From assembly GCA_020831635.1 (NCBI GenBank), contig JAFIGC010000006.1, positions 1-64,000 on the forward strand: a DNA stretch of 64,000 nucleotides, in the 5' to 3' direction. The position numbers and the translations under genes are program-made. The notes beneath the pieces are model-generated. The model ran no database searches and was not told where the DNA came from. It saw nothing but the letters and a program-made list of their open reading frames with translations. Positions 1 to 8,091 of this stretch are shown here, in pieces. This DNA is from Verrucomicrobiota bacterium (GTDB lineage: Bacteria; Verrucomicrobiota; Kiritimatiellia; SS1-B-03-39; UBA6053). The number at the start of each line of letters is the position of its first letter. Position 1 is the stretch's first letter.

Positions 1-35
1 TCACGCTTTTTCTCACTTTTTTTTCTTCTAAAATA

Positions 36-56
36 CCCTTAAGTTAGTGCCATTCA
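36..56. repeat. Dispersed 21-bp repeat, copy 1
   Basis: The sequence CCTTAAGTYAGTRCCATTCA (one extra C in front) occurs here and again at 57893-57913, with two mismatches over 21 bases. Both copies lie in repeat-rich intergenic DNA next to other palindromic repeats. No coding function is visible. It is probably one copy of a genome-wide dispersed element, but two copies in one window cannot prove that. Confidence 0.55.
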
Positions 57-79
57 GTTCAGCCCCTCTCCCCCCTTCG

Positions 80-117
80 TTCAACGTTCGATGTTGGACG
101 TTCGATGTTCGACGTTC
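80..117. repeat. GTTCGATGTTCGACGTTC-type repeat, copy A
   Basis: A quasi-periodic run built from the words GTTCGATGTT, GGACGTTCG and GTTCGACGTTC. A second copy with the same start (TTCAACGTTCGA) lies at 349-386. I recognise this style of repeat from PVC-group intergenic DNA. It is not a CRISPR because there are no regular spacers. Confidence 0.6.
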
Positions 118-348
118 GGTTCCCCCTTCGCCCTATCCCTTGAACTTTCAATGTAGGACTTTCTAATGCCTGCCCGCCATAGCTCGGAGAGCAGCGGCGG
201 GTTCAAAGTTTTCATTCTGAATTCCCCCCTTCACCCGAAAACGGTAACTTCGTTACACTCGCTACACGCACTCCAAGGACGCTTCGCGTCGCCCCTTTCG
301 CCCCGCCGATGCGGCGATCGGCGCTCCTTTCCCCCTTCGCCCCGTCCC

Positions 349-386
349 TTCAACGTTCGAAGTTAGACGTACGATGTTCGGCGTTC
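349..386. repeat. GTTCGATGTTCGACGTTC-type repeat, copy B, overlapping the M50 stop
   Basis: This copy starts TTCAACGTTCGAAGTTAGAC and overlaps the last codons of the minus-strand M50 protease gene. Its stop (TAA, 363-365) and C-terminal residues RERRTSYV are encoded inside the repeat. The original 3' end of the gene may therefore have been replaced by repeat sequence. Confidence 0.55.
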
Positions 387-1076
387 TCGACGCAGCAAAC
401 GGTGCCGCTCCTCCCAGAGAACCCAACACCCAAACAACAACCCCAAGCCCACCAGAATCACTTCCAGCCAGATCCGATGATACAACAGCCAGCACCAGGC
501 CGGTAATCCGAGGCCAAAGACCGGCAGAAACGACAAGCCCACCATCCCCCAGCCCTTCAAAGGCACCGCCCGTAAGAGCAGATGAAAGACCCGCCCGCCA
601 TCAAGGGGAACCACCGGCAGCAGATTGACACAGCCAAGCCAAAGATTCAGGATCCCGAGGGAGCCGACCCATTGACCGAATTCCGACCAGTGATTTTGAT
701 AGTAGAGAGAGAAAAACGTAATTAGAAAATTCGCCGCAGGCCCCGCCAAAAAGATGAGTGCCTGACAACCTTTGGACAGATCCAGAAACGCCTCCCCATC
801 ATCCGGCATCCAAAGCCCGCCTCCATACACCAAGGTGATACGGCCCTTTACTCCGAACCCTCGACCCACGGCCCAATGGGCCAGCTCATGGGGGAACACC
901 CCAGCCACATAAAGCAAAACGGAAAACTGAAACCCAAAGGACAAGTGCCCCCAAAAATCCCCGGGATCATGAATCATCCACATCCAAGCCATCGCCAATG
1001 GAAACAACGCCACGCTCCAGTGTACGCGGAGCGGGAGGTTTCGGAACTGGTGAAGGAGATTGTATAGTGGGTTCAT
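363..1076 (-). CDS. Site-2 protease family (M50) membrane metallopeptidase
   Basis: A 237-residue integral membrane protein of the M50 / rhomboid-independent site-2 protease family. These enzymes cleave within the bilayer, often to release regulators such as anti-sigma factors. The zinc motif HELAH is at residues 63-67. A second conserved element AGPAANF is at 111-117. The metal-ligand Asp motif sits in NLLPVVPLDGGRV at 151-163. About six hydrophobic segments are visible and there is no PDZ or CBS domain, so this is a minimal core form. The last eight residues come from an intergenic-type repeat, so the true C-terminus may be altered. It is transcribed divergently from the sigma factor 500 bp away. 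A role in releasing that sigma factor is only a guess, because no anti-sigma factor is recognised. Confidence 0.85.
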   Translation of the reverse strand: MNPLYNLLHQFRNLPLRVHWSVALFPLAMAWMWMIHDPGDFWGHLSFGFQFSVLLYVAGVFPHELAHWAVGRGFGVKGRITLVYGGGLWMPDDGEAFLDLSKGCQALIFLAGPAANFLITFFSLYYQNHWSEFGQWVGSLGILNLWLGCVNLLPVVPLDGGRVFHLLLRAVPLKGWGMVGLSFLPVFGLGLPAWCWLLYHRIWLEVILVGLGLLFGCWVLWEERHRLLRRERRTSYV

Positions 1077-1576
1077 AGGGCGACCTCAAAAAAAGGCCAT
1101 TCGGAAACATGCGGGCCAGTTGCTTGGGAGGAAAGACGAAGATTCCGTCCGTTTCTTTCTAGTTTTTCAATGAAGAATTCTTCCATTCGTTTGAAAGATC
1201 ATCTTCATCACAACGTCATTCATTGCAGCCCCCGCAACATACAAACCCTCCCCAGGCATGACACGCTCTACGTATGATGCCCCCATAACTCTCCCAAAAT
1301 TTTATGAAAACCCTGCCGCAGCCACTGAGGAAGATGCCAAAAACACCAAGCCTTTCAGCAATGGCTGGAGACAGCACGGCGGCGATTGGACGGACTTCAA
1401 AAACGCGTCCAAACCAACACCCGCGGGTTGGAGACGGAACAAGCCGCAATCAACCGGATACGGGACCAAAAAACGGATCTCCGACTCTGGGAGGAGAAGA
1501 TCCTTTTCGCATATTTTCTGACTTTTCAAAAAGTTTTTTATTGTTTCGCACGAAGCCGTGGCTAAGGATGAACTTC
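1077..1576. other. Divergent intergenic region with a possible decayed coding remnant
   Basis: This 500-bp gap separates the M50 gene from the sigma factor and should hold both promoters, but no convincing -35/-10 pair was found. From about 1340 to 1545 the third plus-strand frame, which opens after a TGA and has no start, reads as a charged helical peptide including AFQQWLETARRRLDGLQKRV and LETEQAAINRIRDQKTDLRL. It resembles the C-terminus of a coiled-coil protein. The preceding frame (1258-1345, ENPAAATEEDAKNTK) could be its displaced upstream part. It may be a frameshifted pseudogene. Confidence 0.35.
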
Positions 1577-2227
1577 ATGGATTTGGAAACAATAACAGAA
1601 GATGCCATATGGGTGGCCGATCTGCTCCGCGATGCCCTCAAGGGGGATAAACAGGCGCGGGAAGACCTGGCTGTGGACATTGCCCGGCGTGCCCATGTGC
1701 AGGGACGCTGGCTGGCACCACAGATCGGGCTGAATCTCAAGCCCGCGGATTACGCTGACTTCGTCCAATCGCTCCTGCACGATCTTTTCGACAACAACAT
1801 GCGCAAATTGCGAAAGATTCGCAATCCCCGGGCCTTGCCCGCCTGGTTGAAGCTGGTCATCAACAGACGTTTGATTGACAAGTTCCGCTCCAAGACCGAA
1901 CGGAACGGCCGCAACACCATTTCCCTGGAAACGCCCCTGAATCGTGAAGGGGAAGGGAATGCCACCCTGGGCGAGCTGATACACAGCCCGGAAAAAAATC
2001 CCGCCGAGCAGGCGGTCGTGAACTCGATGCGGGAGCGCTTGCGGGAGGCCCGCGCCGAACTGTTGAACCCCGAGGACGATTTTATACTCGAACTCTACAG
2101 CCAAGGCTATCGGCCCCGGGAGATCGCCCTCATCGTGGATAACACCCCGAACGCAGTGTCCATTCGGCTGTGCCGGATCAAGGCGCTCCTCTTAAAGAGA
2201 CTGTCCAAGGATCCCTCCGAGGAATAA
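1577..2227 (+). CDS. RNA polymerase sigma factor, ECF-like
   Basis: A 216-residue sigma-70-family protein with a region 2-like core (ALPAWLKLVINRRLIDKFRSK) and a region 4 helix-turn-helix at the C-terminus (LYSQGYRPREIALIVDNTPNAVSIRL read in two pieces: LYSQGYRPREIALI and NTPNAVSIRL). The size fits the ECF group. Start: the ATG at 1577 has AAGGA eight bases upstream. The ATG at 1568 sits too close to that site. The longer in-frame extension back to 1304 has atypical composition and no ribosome site. The following gene begins 30 bp downstream and could encode a partner such as an anti-sigma factor, but it shows no known anti-sigma motif. Target promoters cannot be deduced. Confidence 0.8.
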   Translation: MDLETITEDAIWVADLLRDALKGDKQAREDLAVDIARRAHVQGRWLAPQIGLNLKPADYADFVQSLLHDLFDNNMRKLRKIRNPRALPAWLKLVINRRLIDKFRSKTERNGRNTISLETPLNREGEGNATLGELIHSPEKNPAEQAVVNSMRERLREARAELLNPEDDFILELYSQGYRPREIALIVDNTPNAVSIRLCRIKALLLKRLSKDPSEE

Positions 2228-2257
2228 TCGATCAAAATAACGCGAAAGACTTCCGCC

Positions 2258-2686
2258 ATGAAACACGACCTATACATGAAGAAAGCGAACGAATGGCTGC
2301 AAAATGCTTGCGGAACCCAGCAGCCGCTTGAGAATCTTGCCAAAGAATACCAAATCATGGAAACCCGGCTTTTAAAAGGAGAAGACGCCACGGAACCCAC
2401 CGGTTCCAGTGCGTTCGACTATCTGTTGATCAGCAGTGAAGAGAGCTATTTGGAGCGACTGAACAATCTGGCGGACAGAATGGCGATCCAAGACACGTAC
2501 GAGAACCTGCCCTCGTCAACGGGCATTCAATACCACGAAACCTTAGGAAAACACGAACCCCCAACGCAGCCCCCCCCCGGGGTGCCAAAGGAAGAGGCCT
2601 TGCGGGCACTCGCCCGGAATGTTTTGTCAGAGATCGCCAATAAACGGTATATTTTTGGAGATGACGCCCATCGCAGAGATGTCTGA
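2258..2686 (+). CDS. Hypothetical protein downstream of sigma factor
   Basis: I do not recognise this 142-residue protein. It is hydrophilic, with no signal peptide or membrane segment. The N-terminal half is predicted helical and acidic (LENLAKEYQIMETRLLKGED). A proline-rich linker (GKHEPPTQPPPGVPKEE, about residues 97-113) precedes a short helical tail (ALRALARNVLSEIANKR). It follows the sigma factor by 30 bp and is probably co-transcribed with it. The position would suit a regulator or target of that sigma factor, but there is no zinc-binding anti-sigma motif. A second start is possible at M7 (KKANEW). Confidence 0.55.
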   Translation: MKHDLYMKKANEWLQNACGTQQPLENLAKEYQIMETRLLKGEDATEPTGSSAFDYLLISSEESYLERLNNLADRMAIQDTYENLPSSTGIQYHETLGKHEPPTQPPPGVPKEEALRALARNVLSEIANKRYIFGDDAHRRDV

Positions 2687-2907
2687 GGAAGAAGGTATTC
2701 ACCCGCCCTCCCCAGCTCCACCTATGACTAAAAATGGGAATTGTCGGATTGCTCACGGTGAGGCGAGTTGACTGATCCTGCAAAACGATGAAGATACCCG
2801 ATGGGCGGATTTTTTCTTTGTCAACCCGGGTCCGACTGAATTGGCATGCTTGCTGCTAGAGTCTCGCGTTATACCAAAGATTCACATACATCGACAATAC
2901 ATTCATC

Positions 2908-3777
2908 ATGCAGGTTTTTCTTAACGGCACAATATCAGGACTGACGATAGCGCTACTCGCGCTGGCGTTCATGTTGGTTTATCTGCCGTGCCGGGTATTT
3001 TACCTGGCTTTGGCCGGCATCTATGCGTTGGTACCTTACATCGCACTGGCCGGACTGCGGCACGGATGGCCTGTATGGCTACTGATGAGTGTGGCCGTCG
3101 GCATTGGAATCATCGTTTCGATACTGTGCGAATTGCTCAATCATGCCCCTCTCGAAAAAAAACACGCCTCCCCCGGCGCCCACCTGATCGCTTCGCTCGG
3201 AGTGTATCTCGTTCTGGTACAAATCGTGGCACTCGTCTGGGGCAACGAAACACAAGTTCTTCGCGCGGGCATCGACACAGTTTACCGCATCGGGGAAACC
3301 ATCAGGCTCACCCGTGCGCAGGTGATGGCGGGCTGCGGTTCACTCATCCTAATTGCAGCCTTCTACCTTTGGTTGCAATTCAGCAACCTAGGGTTGCGCC
3401 TTCGAGCAATGGCTGACAACCCAGTACAACTTGCCCTCCACGGCTACAATATCGGACGCTTAAGACTGCTGGCCTTCGCCATGTCCGGGTTTTTGGCTTC
3501 GGCAAGTGCCCTGGCGGTAGCCAATGATGTCGGATTCGATCCGCATGGAGGCCTGCCCTTCCTCTTAATGGCGATTGTCGCGGTGGTCATCGGCGGCAAC
3601 AAATCCTTCCTTGCGCCGATCCTTGGAGGACTGGTGCTCGGGATCATGCGGGCGGCGGCCGTATGGCACTGGTCAGCCCGCTGGCAGGACGCCGTATCCT
3701 TCCTGCTCTTGGCGCTCTTTCTCCTCTTTCGCCCCCACGGCATACTGGGCCAAAAACTGCGCCTGGAGGCGGTATGA
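2908..3777 (+). CDS. livH: Branched-chain amino-acid-type ABC transporter permease, LivH-like
   Basis: A 289-residue polytopic membrane protein of the HAAT-type ABC importer permease family (LivH side). Eight or so hydrophobic segments are visible. The typical coupling-loop region is present (LGLRLRAMADNPVQLALHGYNIGRLRLLAFAMSGFLAS in pieces: RLRAMADNPVQLALHGYN, then RLRLLAFAMSG). The C-terminus RPHGILGQ is typical of the family. It is the first of four transporter genes. The next gene overlaps it by ATGA, which implies translational coupling. No Shine-Dalgarno is seen before the ATG. The substrate cannot be told from sequence. Because RiPP genes sit inside the same transporter operon, uptake of a modified peptide or its ligand complex is as plausible as amino-acid uptake. 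Confidence 0.88.
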   Translation: MQVFLNGTISGLTIALLALAFMLVYLPCRVFYLALAGIYALVPYIALAGLRHGWPVWLLMSVAVGIGIIVSILCELLNHAPLEKKHASPGAHLIASLGVYLVLVQIVALVWGNETQVLRAGIDTVYRIGETIRLTRAQVMAGCGSLILIAAFYLWLQFSNLGLRLRAMADNPVQLALHGYNIGRLRLLAFAMSGFLASASALAVANDVGFDPHGGLPFLLMAIVAVVIGGNKSFLAPILGGLVLGIMRAAAVWHWSARWQDAVSFLLLALFLLFRPHGILGQKLRLEAV

Positions 3778-4670
3778 ATTACGCATTACACTTGATCATC
3801 TACTTCTGCATTTACGCAATTGCCGCGCTGAGCCTGAATCTGGTCATCGGCTATTGCGGGCTCCTGACCCTCGCCCACGCCGGGTACTTCGCCATCGGAG
3901 CTTACTCCTATGCCATTCTGTCCATATATGGCTGGGGATTTCTACCGGCACTGGCGGGGGCCGTGGCCATTGCCGCCGTCCTGAGCCTCATCGTCTCCCT
4001 TCCGGCTTGGCGCTTCCATGGCAACAACTTCGTGCTTATGTCCCTGGCGGCTCAAGCACTGATCTTCAGCCTGCTCCAGAACTGGTATCACCCCCAGGCG
4101 AATCCCGGCACAATACGCAACCTTACCAATGGACCTTTTGGACTTGCAGGAATACCCAGACCCGTTATTTTCGGTTACAGATTAGATACCATAGGATCCG
4201 TATCGGTGCTTGCGTTAATTCTTTTAGCGATCTGCGGCTTGGTCATCTGGCGACTCCAATCTTCACCTTGGGGACGCCTGCTCCAATGCATGCGCGACGA
4301 CGAGTTGGCCCTCCGGGGACTAGGCAAGAATGTACGGCGGGCCAAACTGGAGGCCTTTGCAGTTTCCTCTGGGCTCGTGGCGATGGCGGGCGTGCTATAT
4401 GCCTCTTACGTGAGTTATATTGATGCCAGCTCGGCCACCCTGGACGAATCCATCTTAATGGTATGCATGCTGTTAGTGGGCGGAATGGCGAATTTCAAGG
4501 GGCCCCTGGTCGGGGCGGCAGTGCTTCTTACATTGCCGGAAATCTTGAGGATGGTGAATTTACCTGATGCAGTGGCAGCAAATGTACGCGTGTTGGCATA
4601 CGGATTGCTATTGGTATTAATCGTTCACTTCCGTCCACAGGGACTGGCAGGAAACTACAGAGTACAATGA
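3774..4670 (+). CDS. livM: Branched-chain amino-acid-type ABC transporter permease, LivM-like
   Basis: A 298-residue polytopic permease, the LivM-side partner of the preceding LivH-like protein. Family features are LNLVIGYCGLLTLAHAGYFAIGAY near the N-terminus (read as LNLVIGYCGLLTLAHAG and YFAIGAY), the loop MRDDELALRGLGKNVRRAKL near the middle, and the terminal RPQGLAGNYR. The ATG at 3774 overlaps the livH stop as ATGA. A longer in-frame reading from 3663 lies wholly inside livH and is rejected. The stop overlaps the ATG of the ATPase gene in the same way, so the three transporter genes look translationally coupled. Confidence 0.88.
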   Translation: MNYALHLIIYFCIYAIAALSLNLVIGYCGLLTLAHAGYFAIGAYSYAILSIYGWGFLPALAGAVAIAAVLSLIVSLPAWRFHGNNFVLMSLAAQALIFSLLQNWYHPQANPGTIRNLTNGPFGLAGIPRPVIFGYRLDTIGSVSVLALILLAICGLVIWRLQSSPWGRLLQCMRDDELALRGLGKNVRRAKLEAFAVSSGLVAMAGVLYASYVSYIDASSATLDESILMVCMLLVGGMANFKGPLVGAAVLLTLPEILRMVNLPDAVAANVRVLAYGLLLVLIVHFRPQGLAGNYRVQ

Positions 4671-6283
4671 AGACACTAACCACAGAGTTCACAGAGACAG
4701 ACAGAGAGGCAGCACCTATGCTCCCCTCCGAATCGCCGTGCCTCCATGATTCCGATGAGTCTTCCAATCGCGTGCTCATGCAGGTCACGGGGCTCCGCAA
4801 GTCATTTGGCGGACAGGTCATTCTGGATGGCGTGGATCTCGAACTGCGCGAAGGCGAAGTGGTCCTGCTGCGCGGCGAAAACGGCTCCGGCAAGACCACC
4901 CTGCTCAACATCCTCACCGGCAACATGGAACCCGATGCCGGCGAGATCAATCTCTTCGTCAACAGTCACCCCGAGCATTTCCGCTTTCCGCGCCGCTGGT
5001 GGCAGGATATGAATCCCTGGGATCACTTCACCCCCGAACGCGTCGCCTCCGAAGGCGTAGGCCGAACCTGGCAGGACACGCGGCTATTCGGATCGCAGAC
5101 ACTGCTCGACAACCTGGCCGTTGCGAGCCCCGACCAACCCGGCGAAAAACCGTGGCGCATCTTGGCCCGCCCCCGCTGCTGGCACGCATCCGAAGCCCAA
5201 AACCAGCAATCCGTCCAGACGCTGCTCGATACGCTGGGACTCGGAGATCGCAGTATCTCCTCCGCCGACATGATCTCACTCGGCCAGACCAAGCGTATCG
5301 CATTTGCCCGTTGTGCCCGTGCCAACTCAAAGATCATCTTCTTGGACGAACCGCTTGGCGGGCTCGATCAGAAGGGTACCGCGAGCATCATCGCCTTACT
5401 GCGCGAATTGGCAGCCGCCCACCGGCTAACCCTCGTCATCGTGGAACACGTCTTTAATATTCCCCTCATCCTCGATTTCTCCACCACCGTCTGGACCCTT
5501 GCCAATGGACACCTCACGCGCGAAACCATCGCCGAAGCCAAAGCCGACCCCTCGGTTCGAGACACCCACGACATGTCCTCAACCATCCGGCAGTTGGCCG
5601 GTCCCGATGCCATCATCACAGAAGAGTCCCTCCCTCGTGGGGCCATTCTTACGCGAGTCACGCAACCGGGTACGACCCGCGAGCCATTACTAACGATCAA
5701 AGGCCTCGTCGCCCGCCGGGGCCGACGCCTCGTCGTCGGAGAAGAGCAGCAAGGACAGACAACCGGCCTCGACCTAACCATCCACAAAGGCGAACTCGTC
5801 TTTCTCCAGGCACCAAACGGATGGGGCAAGACCAGCCTGCTGGATACACTTGCGGGCGTACTACCCTCCGAGAAAGGCAGCATCGAGCTCAGCGGTAAAA
5901 GCCTGACCCATTTATCAACTTGGGAACGCCGCCACAACGGCTTGGCCGTCATTCCAGCCTATGACAATGTCTTCAACAGCCTGACAATCGGCGAATACCA
6001 GCGCATTAGCGCCGGCCCCAATCGACGTTTTGACCAAAAGGGCGCCCCTGAAAATCAAAAGATTTCCAAATCCCGCATGGTATCCTCACTAAGCGGCGGC
6101 GAACGCAAACGACTTGTACTCAATGCTGCCCATGGGCAGGACGCCAAGGTTAAAATCTGGGATGAACCGTTTTCTTCGCTCGATGCCGCGTCCGTTGCGA
6201 ATTTGGCAGGCGAACTTTTGCCACAAGCCCAGACGGCTGGTTTGATTCTGATTCCCAGCATGCATCAGTTTGGAGAAGCCTAA
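4667..6283 (+). CDS. Fused LivG-LivF ABC transporter ATPase (two nucleotide-binding domains)
   Basis: A 538-residue protein carrying two ABC ATPase domains in one chain, whereas HAAT importers normally use separate LivG and LivF subunits. Domain 1 has Walker A GENGSGKT, the LivG-like GVGRTWQDTRLF, a degenerate signature ISLGQ, Walker B IIFLDEP and the H-loop VEH. Domain 2 has Walker A APNGWGKT (first Gly replaced by Ala), an intact signature LSGGE, Walker B VKIWDEP and a switch His in MHQFG. The intact and degenerate signatures suggest asymmetric ATPase sites. The first 28 or so residues (LTTEFTETDRE...SPCLHDS) are encoded by a palindromic repeat rather than by an ABC domain. The ATG overlaps the livM stop. 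An internal start at 4718 would remove most of the repeat-coded peptide. Confidence 0.87.
   Translation: MKTLTTEFTETDREAAPMLPSESPCLHDSDESSNRVLMQVTGLRKSFGGQVILDGVDLELREGEVVLLRGENGSGKTTLLNILTGNMEPDAGEINLFVNSHPEHFRFPRRWWQDMNPWDHFTPERVASEGVGRTWQDTRLFGSQTLLDNLAVASPDQPGEKPWRILARPRCWHASEAQNQQSVQTLLDTLGLGDRSISSADMISLGQTKRIAFARCARANSKIIFLDEPLGGLDQKGTASIIALLRELAAAHRLTLVIVEHVFNIPLILDFSTTVWTLANGHLTRETIAEAKADPSVRDTHDMSSTIRQLAGPDAIITEESLPRGAILTRVTQPGTTREPLLTIKGLVARRGRRLVVGEEQQGQTTGLDLTIHKGELVFLQAPNGWGKTSLLDTLAGVLPSEKGSIELSGKSLTHLSTWERRHNGLAVIPAYDNVFNSLTIGEYQRISAGPNRRFDQKGAPENQKISKSRMVSSLSGGERKRLVLNAAHGQDAKVKIWDEPFSSLDAASVANLAGELLPQAQTAGLILIPSMHQFGEA
4678..4755. repeat. Degenerate CCACAGAG...CCTCCATG palindromic repeat within the livGF 5' end
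   Basis: Left part AACCACAGAGTTCACAGAG and right part GCCGTGCCTCCATG match the two ends of the better-preserved element at 16925-16991. It begins four codons after the ATG of the fused ATPase and keeps its reading frame, giving a LTTEFTETDRE peptide. It looks like the same repeat class inserted at a second gene start. Confidence 0.6.
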
Positions 6284-6303
6284 TGAAAACTGGAGGAAGC
6301 GAA

Positions 6304-6993
6304 ATGAACACGAACACCCATAGCGCTGCAACAGAAGACCTTGACTATCAAGCGCTGTTTGACAGCATTCTTGCTGGCACAGCAAGCGAGCAGGTTTTTG
6401 ATATGGTGCATGAATCAACGCGTCAAAGAAAATTCTCCGATTTGGTAAAGGCCGAACACGCCGAGCGGCTGGTTGAATTGGGTCATTCAGAGCACTTAAA
6501 AGTTCGGGGAGCGGCTTGGCGGTTGATGAGAACAATCTGTTCTGAACCTATTGTGCGCCTGCACCTTCAAGAGATTTGGACTAGGAAGGATTTGAGCGAT
6601 TTGGAACGAAACACCTTGCTGTGGCGTTTGCTTGACGATCCCGAGTTGCCGACAACACTTCACCGCGACATCTGGGAATGGATCAAGTCCAACCGTGATT
6701 CCTTTGTGGCTGCTTACATTGAGTATGTTGACATTCTGCTAAATGGCCCAGAGAAGAAATACACGGATAATTATGCTTGCCTTGCTGATTCTATTGAAAA
6801 CGGCAGGCTTCCGAACCCGTTATCAAAGCGCTGGATTTATGTCGCCACCGGCGTTATATGCGCAAAGAATGCACAGGATAGAGCATCAGCCAAAGCTCTT
6901 ATGGCCCGCTATAGCGACTTGCTAAAAGGCACATTTTATGATAGCATACAGGGAGAGTTAATGAAACATTCAGCGCAGGAGGTGATGAAATGA
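6304..6993 (+). CDS. Hypothetical alpha-helical protein of the RiPP/transporter operon
   Basis: I do not recognise this 229-residue soluble protein. It is strongly helical. The section AERLVELGHSEHLKVRGAAWRLMRTI resembles one HEAT-type helical hairpin (read as AERLVELGHSEHLK and VRGAAWRLMRTI). There are no catalytic motifs, signal peptide or membrane segments. The ATG at 6304 has GGAGGA six bases upstream. An upstream in-frame ATG at 6283 overlaps the previous stop as TAATG and is the alternative. The stop overlaps the ATG of the RiPP precursor gene (ATGA), so it is translated directly before the precursor. That placement suggests a dedicated role such as scaffold, immunity or precursor handling, but this is inference only. 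Confidence 0.65.
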   Translation: MNTNTHSAATEDLDYQALFDSILAGTASEQVFDMVHESTRQRKFSDLVKAEHAERLVELGHSEHLKVRGAAWRLMRTICSEPIVRLHLQEIWTRKDLSDLERNTLLWRLLDDPELPTTLHRDIWEWIKSNRDSFVAAYIEYVDILLNGPEKKYTDNYACLADSIENGRLPNPLSKRWIYVATGVICAKNAQDRASAKALMARYSDLLKGTFYDSIQGELMKHSAQEVMK

Positions 6994-7163
6994 AAAATAA
7001 GTCCAAAGTGAACAAAGACAATGCTCCCAAATCTCAGGGTGCCCTTAAGATCAGGACCGCAAAGAAACTGAAGGCTGGCGAGGCCCTTCAGGAACTCGTG
7101 GATAAAAAACGCGTGTTGCCAGCTTGCGAGTCGTCCAGTGCTTGCAGTCGTCCGGGACGGTAA
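6990..7163 (+). CDS. Putative TOMM (azole) RiPP precursor peptide, 57 aa
   Basis: This short gene encodes a 57-residue peptide that begins MKNKSKVNKDNAPKSQGALK and ends LPACESSSACSRPGR. The first 40 or so residues are lysine-rich and helical (KIRTAKKLKAGEALQELVDK), as expected of a leader. The end contains C46, S48, S49, S50, C52 and S53, the residue types that YcaO cyclodehydratases turn into thiazol(in)es and oxazol(in)es. Its ATG overlaps the previous stop by ATGA. The three downstream genes encode the full cyclodehydratase/dehydrogenase set. There is no obvious double-glycine cleavage site, and the leader/core border cannot be fixed. Low length makes this an inference from context plus composition, but the context is strong. 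Confidence 0.75.
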   Translation: MKNKSKVNKDNAPKSQGALKIRTAKKLKAGEALQELVDKKRVLPACESSSACSRPGR

Positions 7164-8091
7164 TTGCGTGACCGATACGACAGTCAAGAATGCCGCATGG
7201 ACTTTGCGACCGGGTGCCTCTTTTTTGCAAAACGGAAGCACCGTACAAGTACTGATCGAAGGAGAAACGGCGGGGGAGCTGAAAGTACCTCGTCGGCTTA
7301 GGGCGGCTTTACTTGCCTTGATCGAACTACCGGAGGAAGCCGCCCAGAAAACGGATACGGCATTACAACTCAAGCGGCACGGCCATGCAGAACAAACCGT
7401 TACAGAACTTCTGGAGCTGCTGACCCAATCCGGCGTGGGCGTGTGGCACAACCCGAATGTTCCAACTCGCTTAGTGCAACATGTTTCCAGATGGACAACG
7501 CATGTTGATGTAGCGATAGCACAAGTGCAGGCCGCCCGCGTGTTGATGTCCCGTCGCGGCACGGTTAAACCCTCGTTCCTTAACGCCCTTCGGGATTGGG
7601 GCATTGTTCCGGAATTGTCCGGAATCAATTGGTGGGCGAATGATGATGATCTCACCACAGATAACCAAATGCCAGACTTGGTGATTGGATGGGACATGCA
7701 TGTAAGCGATTTACGGGTTGTCGTCATCCGTTGCATTGCGCATGGCGTTCCGTTGCTACCTGTTACCCGCCATGGAGAATTTCTCAGCGTTGGCCCCCTG
7801 TTTATTCGCGACACCTCACCATGTCCTTTTTGTTCTTCACAAAAATCCACCCTGCCACCGAAAACGCGTGTAACCTCAACATCATCGGAAAAACTCGAAG
7901 GCTGGATGCTTGTTGCCGATGCTATGGCCGACATTCTGGCGCGGAGGCCGGGAGCCGAAGAACCATTCCTTCAGCATGTGTTTGACAGCAAGGGAAATCA
8001 TATCGCAACGCATCAACCATTTATAAATCCCCGTTGCACCGTTTGTAGTCGCCTTAACAGATATCCGGAGAATACCGTAATCCATGGCTGA
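7138..8091 (+). CDS. TOMM cyclodehydratase partner (E1-like 'C protein')
   Basis: A 317-residue protein of the ThiF/E1-like partner type that recruits the leader peptide to YcaO in azole RiPP pathways. Residues 20-110 look like a winged-helix RiPP recognition element (TLRPGASFLQNGSTVQVLIE, then LLALIELPEE and ELLELLTQSGVGVW). The middle resembles a divergent E1 fold without a clear GxGGxG. Four cysteines in two pairs (PCPFC near residue 230 and RCTVC near residue 300) make the usual structural zinc site. Start is uncertain. GTG 7138 overlaps the precursor by 26 bp, while GTG 7168 begins just after the precursor stop, and neither has a strong ribosome site. It overlaps the YcaO gene by 8 bp. 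Confidence 0.8.
   Translation: MLAVVRDGNCVTDTTVKNAAWTLRPGASFLQNGSTVQVLIEGETAGELKVPRRLRAALLALIELPEEAAQKTDTALQLKRHGHAEQTVTELLELLTQSGVGVWHNPNVPTRLVQHVSRWTTHVDVAIAQVQAARVLMSRRGTVKPSFLNALRDWGIVPELSGINWWANDDDLTTDNQMPDLVIGWDMHVSDLRVVVIRCIAHGVPLLPVTRHGEFLSVGPLFIRDTSPCPFCSSQKSTLPPKTRVTSTSSEKLEGWMLVADAMADILARRPGAEEPFLQHVFDSKGNHIATHQPFINPRCTVCSRLNRYPENTVIHG

Larger units (their letters stand above)
1..362. other. Intergenic region rich in degenerate repeats
   Basis: No credible gene is seen here. The region holds the 21-bp repeat at 36-56 and a TTCAACGTTCGATGTTGGAC-type repeat at 80-117. A degraded copy lies at about 139-168, and another at 349-386 runs into the end of the M50 gene. Copies are preceded by a TTCCCCCTTCGCC tract (about 119-133 and 329-341). 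Short open frames here are repeat-derived. Confidence 0.6.

Noticed and set aside
80-386. Short direct repeats as a possible CRISPR array
   Set aside because: The repeats are internally repetitive and irregularly spaced with no unique spacers of constant length, and no cas gene is present.
1304-1576. N-terminal extension of the sigma factor
   Set aside because: The extension has unusual composition and no ribosome site, while ATG 1577 has AAGGA at good spacing and gives a normal ECF-like length.
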